Shown here in pieces: positions 52,558-60,735 of a stretch of DNA of 64,000 bases (its first letter is position 1; every line of letters begins with the position of its first letter). A program made the position numbers and the translations under genes. Location of the stretch: contig PQKR01000003.1 in NCBI GenBank assembly GCA_002918705.1, forward strand, positions 62,001 through 126,000. The letters run 5' to 3'. The notes beneath the pieces were generated by a model that was given only the letters and a program-made list of their open reading frames with translations, was not told the DNA's origin and did not search any database. The DNA comes from Escherichia sp. ESNIH1. GTDB taxonomy: Bacteria; Pseudomonadota; Gammaproteobacteria; Enterobacterales; Enterobacteriaceae.

Positions 52558-53883
52558 ATGATTGCTTACGATACGGCGATTCGCGGCGCATTTTTTGATA
52601 TTGCCCAGGTGGCAGATAGCGCTGACGATATTGCCCGTCACGCGCGCTATCTTCCTGACGGAGTGCTGTTTATTGCCGAAGGCCATATTCAGGCGCTGCT
52701 GCCGTGGCAGGAGGGCGAACAGTATCTCGATCCGCATAAAGGGTACTCTGACCAGAGCGGCAAGCTGCTGCTGCCCGGCTTTATCGACGCCCACGTGCAC
52801 TACCCGCAGACCGAGATGATCGGTGCCTTCGGCGAGCAGTTGCTGGAGTGGCTGACCACCTATACCTTTCCGGTCGAGAGCCAGTTTTCTGACGAGGCCT
52901 ATGCCAAAGAGATCGCCGAATTCTTTCTGGGGCAGTTGCTGAGTCACGGTACCACGACCGCACTGGTGTTTTGCACCCTGCACCCTGAGTCGGTCAACGC
53001 CCTGTTTACTGAAGCGCTGCGCCTCAACATGCGGCTTATCGCCGGCAAGGTGATGATGGATCGCCATACGCCCGACTATCTGACCGAAACTGCCGAAGAG
53101 AGCTATCAGCAGACCCGGGCGCTGATCGAGCGCTGGCACAAGCAGGGGCGGCTCGGCTACGCCATTACGCCGCGCTTTGCCCCGACTTCGACGCCGGAGC
53201 TGCTGTCGGCGGTGCGCCAGCTGCGCCAGGCATTTCCGGATACGTGGCTACAGACCCATCTGAGTGAAAACCCGAACGAGGTGGCGTGGGTTAAAGATCT
53301 CTGGCCGGAGCACGAGCGCTATCTGGACGTCTATCATCACTACGGGCTGACCGGCGAGCGCAGCCTCTTTGCTCACGGTATTCATCTGGAGGATCGGGAG
53401 TGGCAGTGCCTGCATGAGACCGGTTCAGCAGTGGCCTTCTGCCCCACCTCCAACCTGTTCCTCGGCAGCGGCCTGTTCCGCCTGCCCGCCTGCTGGCAAC
53501 ACCGGGTGCGGATGGGTATCGGAACCGACGTCGGCGCAGGTACCACCTTCAGCATGCTGCGCACGCTGGGGGAAGCGTACAAGGTGGGCCAGCTGCAAAG
53601 CTATCGTCTGCGCGCCAGCGAAGCCTTCTACCACGCCACCCTCGGCGGAGCGCACGCCCTGCGTCTGGACGAGAAGATAGGCAACTTCCAACCGGGCAAG
53701 GAAGCTGACTTTGTAGTGATTGACCCGGCGGTGACGCCGCTCCAGCAGCTGCGAGTGAGCCGCTGCAAGGATATCTATGAGCAGCTGTTTGTGCTGATGA
53801 CGCTGGGGGACGAGCGCAATATTCGCGAGACCTGGGTCAACGGCGAGCGGGTATGGCAGGCCTCAGCTTCCCCGGTAGGTTGA
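52558..53883 (+). CDS. guaD: Guanine deaminase
   Basis: A 441-residue amidohydrolase-superfamily enzyme turning guanine into xanthine and ammonia. Zinc and substrate motifs: DAHVHYPQTEM (about 76-86), THLSENPNEVAW (about 237-248), HGIHLEDREW and GTDVGAGTTFSML (about 322-334). Full length for the family. Its 3' end overlaps the convergent hpxT by 21 bases. Confidence 0.96.
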   Translation: MIAYDTAIRGAFFDIAQVADSADDIARHARYLPDGVLFIAEGHIQALLPWQEGEQYLDPHKGYSDQSGKLLLPGFIDAHVHYPQTEMIGAFGEQLLEWLTTYTFPVESQFSDEAYAKEIAEFFLGQLLSHGTTTALVFCTLHPESVNALFTEALRLNMRLIAGKVMMDRHTPDYLTETAEESYQQTRALIERWHKQGRLGYAITPRFAPTSTPELLSAVRQLRQAFPDTWLQTHLSENPNEVAWVKDLWPEHERYLDVYHHYGLTGERSLFAHGIHLEDREWQCLHETGSAVAFCPTSNLFLGSGLFRLPACWQHRVRMGIGTDVGAGTTFSMLRTLGEAYKVGQLQSYRLRASEAFYHATLGGAHALRLDEKIGNFQPGKEADFVVIDPAVTPLQQLRVSRCKDIYEQLFVLMTLGDERNIRETWVNGERVWQASASPVG

Positions 53884-54189
53884 CCAGCCGCCGGGGGCGA
53901 TGAGAAACGGCAGATGGAAATGTGCCTCTGCCGTCCCGGCGATAACAAAATCGATCTGCGCGCAGGGGAAGATCGTCTCCCGCCCGCCTGCGGCAAACCA
54001 CGCTCCCGTCTCGGCCACCAGCCGGTAGCGGCCCGGGGGCAGCGACGCCGGGGTAAACTCGCCGATGCGGCCGTTGCTATCGGTTATCTGGTTGGCGATG
54101 ATCTGCCCTGCCTGCATGAGGCGAACCGTGACGCCCGCTGCTGGTTTGCCGGTAGAGATATCCAGAATATGGGTGCTCAGGGTGCTCAT
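53863..54189 (-). CDS. hpxT: 5-hydroxyisourate hydrolase HpxT
   Basis: A 108-residue transthyretin-like enzyme opening 5-hydroxyisourate to OHCU. Catalytic His in LSTHILD (about 7), Arg in TVRLMQAG, and C-terminal HFHLPFLIAPGGWSTYRGS with the YRGS tail. Last gene of hpxPQT; ATGA overlap with hpxQ. Confidence 0.95.
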   Translation of the reverse strand: MSTLSTHILDISTGKPAAGVTVRLMQAGQIIANQITDSNGRIGEFTPASLPPGRYRLVAETGAWFAAGGRETIFPCAQIDFVIAGTAEAHFHLPFLIAPGGWSTYRGS

Positions 54190-54689
54190 TCGCTAATCGC
54201 TCCTTCCAGTCGTAATAGGGTGATTTCACGCAGCTGCGCCAGCGACTCGGCAACCTCCTGCGCATCGCTGTTTTTCAGGCGCTGCTCAAGGGCGGCCAGG
54301 ATCGCCTCGCCGCTGCGCCCTTTAGCACGGATCAGGAATACCCGGCCAAAACGCGCTTCATAGCGGGCGTTGCCCTCCCTTAACGCCTGCGCGAGGCGAG
54401 CGTCGCTGGCGTCGACCGAGCCCTGCTCCTGGCGTGACAGCGCAGCATGCGCCTGCTGGCCGCCAGGCTTCTCGCCGATCCGGGGGTGGGCGCTGAGCGC
54501 CTGCACCAGCTCCACCTCGCCCCACGCCTGCGCGGCCTCCCACGCTGCGCCGAGCAGCGCAGGGCGATCCGCATAGGGACGCCCCTGCACCAGCGCCGCC
54601 GTCCACGTCGGGATGGCCACACATGGCGCTATCAGGGCCGCCGCCGCATCGTTGTCCAGCTGATTAAAGTGCTTGAGGGCGATCATCAC
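54186..54689 (-). CDS. hpxQ: OHCU decarboxylase HpxQ
   Basis: A 167-residue enzyme producing S-allantoin from OHCU. Motifs: AHPRIGEK (catalytic His near 70) and LSRQEQGSVD with the Glu-Gln pair. It starts inside the hpxP 3' end (26-base overlap). Confidence 0.94.
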   Translation of the reverse strand: MMIALKHFNQLDNDAAAALIAPCVAIPTWTAALVQGRPYADRPALLGAAWEAAQAWGEVELVQALSAHPRIGEKPGGQQAHAALSRQEQGSVDASDARLAQALREGNARYEARFGRVFLIRAKGRSGEAILAALEQRLKNSDAQEVAESLAQLREITLLRLEGAISE

Positions 54690-56043
54690 TGCTCCTTGCC
54701 GCGGCAGCGGTCAGTTTCTCTTCCGGAATAATCAGGTTCAACACAATGGCGACCAGTCCGCCACTGGTCGCTGCCGAGCCAAACAGGTTGCCGATAATTG
54801 GCGGGAAATGGGTGAGAAACGTCGGTACCGCCTCCACGCCCAGCCCGAAGCCAAACGCCAGGCCGACAATCAGCATATCCCGGCGTGTCAGCGGCGTCTG
54901 GGTAATAATACGGATCCCCGCGGCCACCACGCAGCCAAACATCACCATTGTCGCTCCGCCCAGCACCGGGGTTGGGATCTGACGCAGGATCTCACCGAAG
55001 GGCGGAAACAGCCCCAGCAGGATCAGGATAACGCCGATATAGCGCCCGACGTAGCGGCTGGCGACGCCGGTCATCTGGATCACGCCGTTGTTCTGCGCAA
55101 AGGTGGTATTGGGGAAGGCACACAGCATCGCGGCAACCATGCAGCTGATGCCGTCGGCCAGGATCCCACCTTTGAGCCGGGAACGGAACGCTCTATCATC
55201 AATGGACTGCCGTGAAATGAGGCAGTTGGCGGTCAGGTCCCCTACCGCCTCGAGAATACAGACCAGTGAGACCAGGGCGATGGGCAAAAAGATAGCGCTG
55301 TTAAACTGAAAGCCAAACGGGAACAGCGACGGAACGCGGAACCAGGTCTCGCCAATGCCGCTAAGGTGAAAATTACCGCTCAGCGCCGCCCCCACGCAGC
55401 CTGCGGCGATACCAATTACCACCGAGGAGAGCCGCAGCCAGCGATTTTTTGCGCAGCTCAGCAGAACGATGATCCCTAGCGTCCCCGCGCCAAGGGCAAT
55501 ATTGCTCATGCTGGCGAAATCTTTTGCCCCCTCGCCGCCGCACCAGTTGATAACGCTGACCTTGATCAGGCTAATTCCAATCAGGGCGATCACGCTGCCG
55601 GTGATCACCGGCGTAAAGATCTTTTTCAGCGGCTCAATAAAACGGCTGACGATAACCGGCACCAGCGCGGCAACAAAGTTAACGCCAAACAGCATGGCCA
55701 TTACGTCCTGGGCGCTGCCGCCCTGCCCCTTGACCCACATCCCTCCAGCAATCGCCACGCCGAGAAAAGCAAAGCTGGTGCCCTGCATGCAGATCATCCC
55801 TGCCCCAATGCCCCAGACGCGGTTGGCCTGGAGAAAGGTGCCGATACCGGACGCCAGCAGAGACATGCTAATCAGATAGGGCATCCACTCTCCCAGCCCA
55901 AGAGTCGCGCCGATAATCAGCGGCGGGGTGATGATCCCCACCAGCCCAGCCAGCACGTGCTGTAGAGCACTGAAAAAAGCCGGAAGCGGCGGGATCCGCT
56001 GCTCCAGTCCATAAAGCAGGGTGCCGTTCTTTTCATCAGACAT
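54664..56043 (-). CDS. hpxP: Purine permease HpxP (NCS2 family)
   Basis: A 459-residue symporter of the nucleobase:cation symporter-2 family (UacT/XanQ type) with about 12-14 hydrophobic segments and the family motif TTFAQNNGVIQMTGVASRYVG. Start at 56043 (MSDEKNGTLLYGLEQRIPP) chosen because the upstream frame extension crosses the promoter. Heads hpxPQT, with a sigma-54 promoter 41 bases upstream. Likely substrates: hypoxanthine, xanthine or urate. Confidence 0.92.
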   Translation of the reverse strand: MSDEKNGTLLYGLEQRIPPLPAFFSALQHVLAGLVGIITPPLIIGATLGLGEWMPYLISMSLLASGIGTFLQANRVWGIGAGMICMQGTSFAFLGVAIAGGMWVKGQGGSAQDVMAMLFGVNFVAALVPVIVSRFIEPLKKIFTPVITGSVIALIGISLIKVSVINWCGGEGAKDFASMSNIALGAGTLGIIVLLSCAKNRWLRLSSVVIGIAAGCVGAALSGNFHLSGIGETWFRVPSLFPFGFQFNSAIFLPIALVSLVCILEAVGDLTANCLISRQSIDDRAFRSRLKGGILADGISCMVAAMLCAFPNTTFAQNNGVIQMTGVASRYVGRYIGVILILLGLFPPFGEILRQIPTPVLGGATMVMFGCVVAAGIRIITQTPLTRRDMLIVGLAFGFGLGVEAVPTFLTHFPPIIGNLFGSAATSGGLVAIVLNLIIPEEKLTAAAARSSDDRPQAL

Positions 56044-56083
56044 GATCGTTCCATCCCGTTGTGAATAAGCGTTACACCTTCTA

Positions 56084-56099
56084 TGCACAAAGCAGGCCA
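56084..56099 (-). promoter_or_regulatory. Sigma-54 promoter of hpxPQT
   Basis: Reverse strand TGGCCTGCTTTGTGCA: GG-N10-GC, TGGC and TGCA kept, two differences in the consensus core. 41 bases before the hpxP ATG. Confidence 0.6.
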
Positions 56100-56128
56100 G
56101 AGTCCTCTTCATCCAACCAATCCCGACG

Positions 56129-56272
56129 TTGCGCAATGAAACTTACGATTCTTAGTAGCCACATTGGAAATTTTTGATTCACAACAAGGCAAGCATTGCG
56201 CAATAACGCACCACAAATGTGCAGCCTTTCACCCTTCTCTCTCTGCAGCGCCTGTCTCAGGCGGTTGCGCAA
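56129..56272. repeat. Three TTGCGCAA palindromes in the hpxP-hpxO region
   Basis: TTGCGCAA occurs at 56129-56136, 56196-56203 and 56265-56272, at steps of 67 and 69 bases. The third abuts the hpxO sigma-54 promoter. An unknown regulator (or a missing HpxR) could bind them. Confidence 0.55.
56208..56222. promoter_or_regulatory. NtrC-like site between hpxP and hpxO
   Basis: GCACCACAAATGTGC matches GCACC-N5-GGTGC in nine of ten positions. It lies about 55-70 bases before the hpxO sigma-54 promoter and about 110-125 bases before that of hpxP, able to serve both. Confidence 0.6.
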
Positions 56273-56274
56273 CC

Positions 56275-56290
56275 TGGTACGCAAATTGCT
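56275..56290 (+). promoter_or_regulatory. Sigma-54 promoter of hpxO
   Basis: TGGTACGCAAATTGCT matches TGGCACG-N4-TTGCW in all but one specified base. 34 bases before the hpxO ATG. Confidence 0.85.
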
Positions 56291-56323
56291 CCTGCTTTAA
56301 CACGCTTGCAAAAGGAGACGAGA

Positions 56324-57478
56324 ATGAAAGCATTAGTGATCGGCGCAGGAATCGGTGGCCTGAGCGCAGCCGTGGCGCTAAAAAACGCCGGTATTGCCTG
56401 CGAGGTATTTGAGGCGGTAAAAGAGATCAAGCCGGTCGGCGCGGCTATCTCCGTCTGGCCTAACGGCGTGAAGTGCATGAGCCATCTCGGCATGGGCGAG
56501 ATCATGGAAACCTGGGGCGGCCCGCTGCGCTTTATGGCCTATAAAGATTACCGTCAGGGCGAGACCCTAACCCAGTTTAGCCTTGCCCCACTGATTGCGC
56601 GGACCGGCAGCCGCCCCTGCCCCGTCTCCCGCGCTGAGCTACAGCGCGAGATGCTTGATTTCTGGGGGCGCGATAGCGTGCAGTTTGGCAAGCGGGTGGT
56701 TCGCGCTGAGGAGAGCGATGCGGGCGTGACCGTCTGGTTTACCGATGGCACCACCGCCAACGGTGACTTTCTTATTGCCGCCGATGGTAGTCACTCGGCG
56801 CTGCGTCCTTATGTGCTGGGCTATACCCCCGAGCGCCGCTACGCGGGCTACGTCAACTGGAATGGGCTGGTGGAGATAGATGAAAATCTTGCCCCGGCGG
56901 ACCAGTGGACGACCTTCGTTGGCGAAGGCAAGCGCGTTTCGCTGATGCCGGTCTCCGGCGGACGCTTCTACTTCTTCTTTGACGTTCCCCTGCCCGCCGG
57001 ACTGGCGGAGGACCGCCGCACCCTGCGCGCGGATCTCACCCGCTACTTTACCGGCTGGGCACCGCAGGTGCAGGCGCTTATTGCTGCTCTCGATCCCAAC
57101 ACCACCAACCGTATTGAGATCCATGATATCGAACCGTTCGACACGCTGGTGCGCGGCAGAGTCGCGCTGCTGGGCGATGCCGGACACAGCACCACGCCGG
57201 ATATTGGCCAGGGCGGCTGCGCGGCGATGGAGGATGCGGTCGTGCTGGGAGAGATGTTCCGTGAAACCAACGACATCCCTACTGCGCTGCGCCAGTACGA
57301 AGCTCGTCGCTGCGATCGGGTACGTGACCTGGTGTTGAAGGCCCGCAAGCGGTGCGATATCACCCACGGCAAAGATATGGCGCTGACTCAGGCCTGGTAT
57401 GCCGAGCTGAAGGAGGAGACCGGTGAGCGCATCATCAACGGCATGTGCGACACCATTCAGGGCGGGCCGTTAGGCTAA
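56324..57478 (+). CDS. hpxO: FAD-dependent urate hydroxylase HpxO
   Basis: A 384-residue flavoprotein monooxygenase oxidising urate to 5-hydroxyisourate with NADH and O2. FAD motifs: GAGIGGLSAAVAL (7-19), DGSH near 168-171 and GDAGHSTTPDIGQGG (about 284-298). The start at 56324 follows AAGGAG; the longer frame from 56219 overlaps the promoter. In K. oxytoca it replaces uricase. It precedes hpxD on the same strand, 38 bases apart, so hpxO-D-E may be one transcript. Confidence 0.95.
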   Translation: MKALVIGAGIGGLSAAVALKNAGIACEVFEAVKEIKPVGAAISVWPNGVKCMSHLGMGEIMETWGGPLRFMAYKDYRQGETLTQFSLAPLIARTGSRPCPVSRAELQREMLDFWGRDSVQFGKRVVRAEESDAGVTVWFTDGTTANGDFLIAADGSHSALRPYVLGYTPERRYAGYVNWNGLVEIDENLAPADQWTTFVGEGKRVSLMPVSGGRFYFFFDVPLPAGLAEDRRTLRADLTRYFTGWAPQVQALIAALDPNTTNRIEIHDIEPFDTLVRGRVALLGDAGHSTTPDIGQGGCAAMEDAVVLGEMFRETNDIPTALRQYEARRCDRVRDLVLKARKRCDITHGKDMALTQAWYAELKEETGERIINGMCDTIQGGPLG

Positions 57479-57516
57479 CGCTCTGCTCCAGACCCTTTAT
57501 GAGCAGGAAGAAAAAT

Positions 57517-58554
57517 ATGACAAGAGAACGCCCCACGCCACCTGCCCACTGCACCTTTGAGCCAGAGGACTGGTTACGCCTGGCTAAATGCTGGCATCCC
57601 GTTGCCCGCGCCTGCGACGTCGGCCCCGCGCCAGTAAAGGCTACGCTGCTGGATGAGCAGCTGGTGATCTATCGCATCAAAAATCAGGTAGTGGTCGCCC
57701 GCGACGTCTGTCCCCATCGCGGCGTCCCGCTGACTCTCGGCTTTCACGACGAGGAGGGGATCGTCTGCCCCTATCATGGGCTGCGCTTCGGGGAGGATGG
57801 CCGCTGCAACCGTATCCCCTCCAGTCCGGGCCAGGCCGTACCGGCGAAGCTTAACCTCACCTGCTATGCGGTAGAGGAGCGCTACGGCTTGATCTGGACC
57901 TGCCTGGATTTTGACCCGGATAACCCGATGCCGCTGCCGACCATGCCGCACTGGGATGACGCTGGCTTTCAGCAGATCAACTGTCCAGCCTTTCAGGTCA
58001 ACGGCTTTGCCGGTCGTCAGGTAGAGGGCTTTCTCGACGTGGCCCACTTCGCCTGGGTGCACACCGATACCTTTGCCGATGCCAATAATCAGCTGGTGCC
58101 GGACTACATACCCCAGGAGACGCCGTTCGGCTTTGTTGCCGACTACTGGAGTTCGGTAAGCAACTATGCGCCCAGCGCACGCGACCGCGCACCTGAAGGA
58201 TTCCAGTGGCTGCGCCGGTTTGAGATGCATCTGCCCTTTACCGCCACGCTGACAATCCATTTTCCTGGCGAAGATCGTCTGGCGATCATGAATGCCGCCT
58301 CGCCGGTATCGTCCCGGATAACGCGCATGTTCGCCCCTATCGCCCGCAATTTTGACCTGCATATTCCGGTTGAGGAGGTCCACGCCTTTAACCTGCGCGT
58401 GTTTGAAGAGGATCGTCTGATGGTAGAGACCCAGCGTCCAGAGCGGCTGCCGCTGGATTTAACCCTGGAGGCGCATATACCGGCGGATCGTAGCTCGATC
58501 GCCTATCGGCGCGGCCTGAAGAAGATGGGTTTTGGTGAGTTTTTCCTGGTGTAG
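57517..58554 (+). CDS. hpxD: Rieske oxygenase component HpxD
   Basis: A 345-residue non-heme iron Rieske oxygenase (phthalate-dioxygenase-like) that with HpxE hydroxylates hypoxanthine and xanthine. Rieske [2Fe-2S] ligands: CPHRG (about 66-70) and CPYHGLRF (about 84-91); mononuclear iron: FLDVAHFAWVH (about 170-180). Start at 57517 follows AGGAAG at good spacing; ATG 57499 is an alternative. Symbol by comparison with Klebsiella. Confidence 0.9.
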   Translation: MTRERPTPPAHCTFEPEDWLRLAKCWHPVARACDVGPAPVKATLLDEQLVIYRIKNQVVVARDVCPHRGVPLTLGFHDEEGIVCPYHGLRFGEDGRCNRIPSSPGQAVPAKLNLTCYAVEERYGLIWTCLDFDPDNPMPLPTMPHWDDAGFQQINCPAFQVNGFAGRQVEGFLDVAHFAWVHTDTFADANNQLVPDYIPQETPFGFVADYWSSVSNYAPSARDRAPEGFQWLRRFEMHLPFTATLTIHFPGEDRLAIMNAASPVSSRITRMFAPIARNFDLHIPVEEVHAFNLRVFEEDRLMVETQRPERLPLDLTLEAHIPADRSSIAYRRGLKKMGFGEFFLV

Positions 58555-58567
58555 CGGGAGGATAATA

Positions 58568-59536
58568 ATGAGCGACGTACTGGAAGTAATTGTCGATGGG
58601 ATCTGGCGTCAGGGAGAGAGGAGCCTGGCGGTCAGGCTGATGGCGGAGGATGGCGCACCGCTGCCCGACTGGCAGCCGGGGGCGCATATTGACGTGCATC
58701 TGCCCTGCGGAATTATCCGTCAGTACTCTCTGACCGGGGCCTGCACAACAGCGGAGAGCTACCTTATCTGCGTGGCGCGGGAGATCGCTTCCCGGGGCGG
58801 TTCGCGCTATATCCATGAGACTCTGCGTCCGGGACAGCGGCTGCTGATCTCGCCGCCGCGCAATCTGTTTGCCTTGCAGGAGGCGGATCGGGTGCTGCTG
58901 CTCGCGGCCGGAATTGGTATCACGCCACTCTATGCGATGGCGCTGCATTTGGAGGCGGCAGGCAGACCGTTTGAGCTGCACTACTATGTGAAAAGCCGTG
59001 AAGATGCAGCATTTATCCGCGAACTGACGCAGCCGCTGAACCACGGCGTGTGCGTTATCCACCGTTCCGATGCCGGGGGGAGCGCACGCCGGACCCTGGC
59101 CGACGCGATTACCGCACCCGAAGGTATTTCGCGCCTGTACGCCTGCGGGCCGGCAGGGTTTATGACGGCGGTACGCGAGGCGGCTTTGGCCACGGGCTGG
59201 CCGGAGACGCAGATCCATACCGAAGCCTTCCAGCCGGTGGTTAGGCCTGCTGCTCATGAAGAAACAGAAATCTTTACCGTTACCCTGGCATCATCAGGTG
59301 AAAGCTGGCCGGTCCCGGCGAATAAAAGCATAGCTCAGGTATTAATGGATAACGGCGTCGCGGTTCCGCTCTCCTGTGAGATGGGGATCTGCGGTGCCTG
59401 CCTGACGCCGGTGATTGACGGCGTTGTCGATCACCGGGATACGGTGCAGTCCGACGCCGAGAAAAGCGCCGCCAGGCAGCAGATTGCGCTCTGCTGCTCC
59501 CGGAGCACGTCGGGGAATTTAGTGATTGATTTGTAG
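58568..59536 (+). CDS. hpxE: Rieske oxygenase reductase HpxE
   Basis: A 322-residue flavin reductase: FMN/NAD domain at 1-225 (RQYSLTG, LLAAGIGITPLYAMAL, LYACGPAGFMTAV) and a C-terminal plant-type [2Fe-2S] domain with CEMGICGACLTPV plus the distal CCS (about 275-315). It passes electrons from NADH to HpxD. The start at 58568 follows GGAGG, 13 bases after hpxD. Confidence 0.9.
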   Translation: MSDVLEVIVDGIWRQGERSLAVRLMAEDGAPLPDWQPGAHIDVHLPCGIIRQYSLTGACTTAESYLICVAREIASRGGSRYIHETLRPGQRLLISPPRNLFALQEADRVLLLAAGIGITPLYAMALHLEAAGRPFELHYYVKSREDAAFIRELTQPLNHGVCVIHRSDAGGSARRTLADAITAPEGISRLYACGPAGFMTAVREAALATGWPETQIHTEAFQPVVRPAAHEETEIFTVTLASSGESWPVPANKSIAQVLMDNGVAVPLSCEMGICGACLTPVIDGVVDHRDTVQSDAEKSAARQQIALCCSRSTSGNLVIDL

Positions 59537-59669
59537 ATTGGCTCTGGCTTATAGAAAGTGGTTTTTATGAACAGTTTGGCATGCCAGATAAGAAACAGCC
59601 TGAGGCGATGCTGGGACCTAAACAAGGTTTGAGGTTCAGCGAGGTGCGCTGAGCTTTTCTCTTGTGCAT

Positions 59670-59696
59670 AAAAAACCCGCTCAGTGGCGGGTTTTT
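59670..59696. terminator. Bidirectional intrinsic terminator after hpxE and the small gene
   Basis: AAAAACCCGC and GCGGGTTTTT form a perfect 10-bp stem around TCAGTG, with A/T runs on both sides, between hpxE (plus) and the 57-residue gene (minus). Confidence 0.9.
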
Positions 59697-59715
59697 CAAA
59701 AAGCACCAGCTATGT

Positions 59716-59889
59716 TTATGCTGCTTTACGACGACGCTGCTTACCTTGCTGTTCTTTACCCGAAACAGTAGCGTGAGTGAACGCGCCAGGTGCAGCCTTC
59801 ATCAGAACTTCAACTGCAGCACCCATACCTGCGAATGCTTTCATCGTGTCGAACGTTGCCTGTGGCTTGGTTGCTTTTTGAGTTTTCAT
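59716..59889 (-). CDS. Small unknown basic protein (57 residues)
   Basis: An ORF of 57 codons with a strong ribosome site (GAGGTAACC before ATG). The product is MKTQKATKPQATFDTMKAF followed by AGMGAAVEVLMKAAPGAF, then THATVSGKEQQG and a basic tail KQRRRKAA. I recognise no family. A short hydrophobic Ala/Gly stretch in the middle and a positive C-terminus could suit a nucleic-acid- or membrane-associated peptide. Upstream are two nested inverted repeats and downstream an intrinsic terminator, so it is an autonomous unit. Confidence 0.7.
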   Translation of the reverse strand: MKTQKATKPQATFDTMKAFAGMGAAVEVLMKAAPGAFTHATVSGKEQQGKQRRRKAA

Positions 59890-59946
59890 GGTTACCTCGG
59901 AGACCAGTATGTCTCGTAACTTCTTTAATTGAAAGGTAGCCGGTAA

Positions 59947-60002
59947 TGGTAACCTTTACCAATTGACTCTACTGATTGGTAACATCTGCATGTTACCAAT
60001 CA
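59947..60002. promoter_or_regulatory. Inverted-repeat operators before the 57-residue gene
   Basis: TGGTAA CCT TTACCA (59947-59961) and TGATTGGTAACAT CTGC ATGTTACCAATCA (59973-60002, 13-bp arms, perfect). Both share the half-site TGGTAA. They lie 58-113 bases upstream of the start codon, a repressor-like operator layout. Confidence 0.7.
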
Positions 60003-60045
60003 GATAAACACATATTCAATCCTATCGTTCCTGGCGGGATCCCGT

Positions 60046-60585
60046 CTACCCTAATTGAGCAAATTTGGTAAATACGTTTTCGAGTGCAGATACTGAATTT
60101 GACATTATGTAGCCGCAGCCTTCAATTGCAAAACCGAAAGAGGCATAGAATTCATGAAGTTCGGGTACAGGCTCTACTATATGAACAATTCCACATTCAA
60201 CTGCTTTACAGAAAATGTAAGTGCTCATAAGCGTAATCAATACCATTCGCCCGTTTAGCGGATGCTCTTCATCGTCACGCGTAAACCTTTCTATAAGGTG
60301 AATTTGGAAGAGCTTCTCTTTAACCCTATAAATACATATTGCAGCGCCCGCAGGTATTCCCTGAACAGCGCCTTGCATAACTAATTTAATACAAAATTCG
60401 AATTTTTCAGGATCGTTGCCCCAGGTGTTTAAGGCATAGTCCCACTCAAGCTGACCATACCCGCCACATAAAACACGATAGTCCTCATCGCTGATTGGAC
60501 CTATCACTAACGGTAAACCAGCATGATCGATAACGAGTTGGGTGTTGCTACGGACAGATTGCCCGATCTCATCCAGGGTTAGCAT
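60046..60585 (-). CDS. GNAT-like N-acetyltransferase-type protein
   Basis: A 179-residue cytoplasmic protein. The centre and C-terminal half (IYRVKEKLFQIHLIERF..., HEFYASFGFAIEG) have the look of the GNAT acetyl-CoA fold, with the EFYASFGF end typical of the last strand and helix. The A-motif is not clear, so substrate and activity stay open. Codon use is less GC-rich than in the hpx block. ATG 60585 is preferred to GTG 60591 because GAGG is then well spaced. It may be acquired together with the 57-residue gene. Confidence 0.6.
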   Translation of the reverse strand: MLTLDEIGQSVRSNTQLVIDHAGLPLVIGPISDEDYRVLCGGYGQLEWDYALNTWGNDPEKFEFCIKLVMQGAVQGIPAGAAICIYRVKEKLFQIHLIERFTRDDEEHPLNGRMVLITLMSTYIFCKAVECGIVHIVEPVPELHEFYASFGFAIEGCGYIMSNSVSALENVFTKFAQLG

Positions 60586-60735
60586 CAGCACCTCATCTTC
60601 CGTGGTAGCAAGAGGCTAATTGTACTCTCTTCCTCAGGGCAAAGGCCGTTCCGTCTTGGTAAAAGTTAATAATCTCTCAGCGCCTCGCATTTTGGCTCGC
60701 CCATTCATATAAAAATAAGAGCGCCATATACGCAT

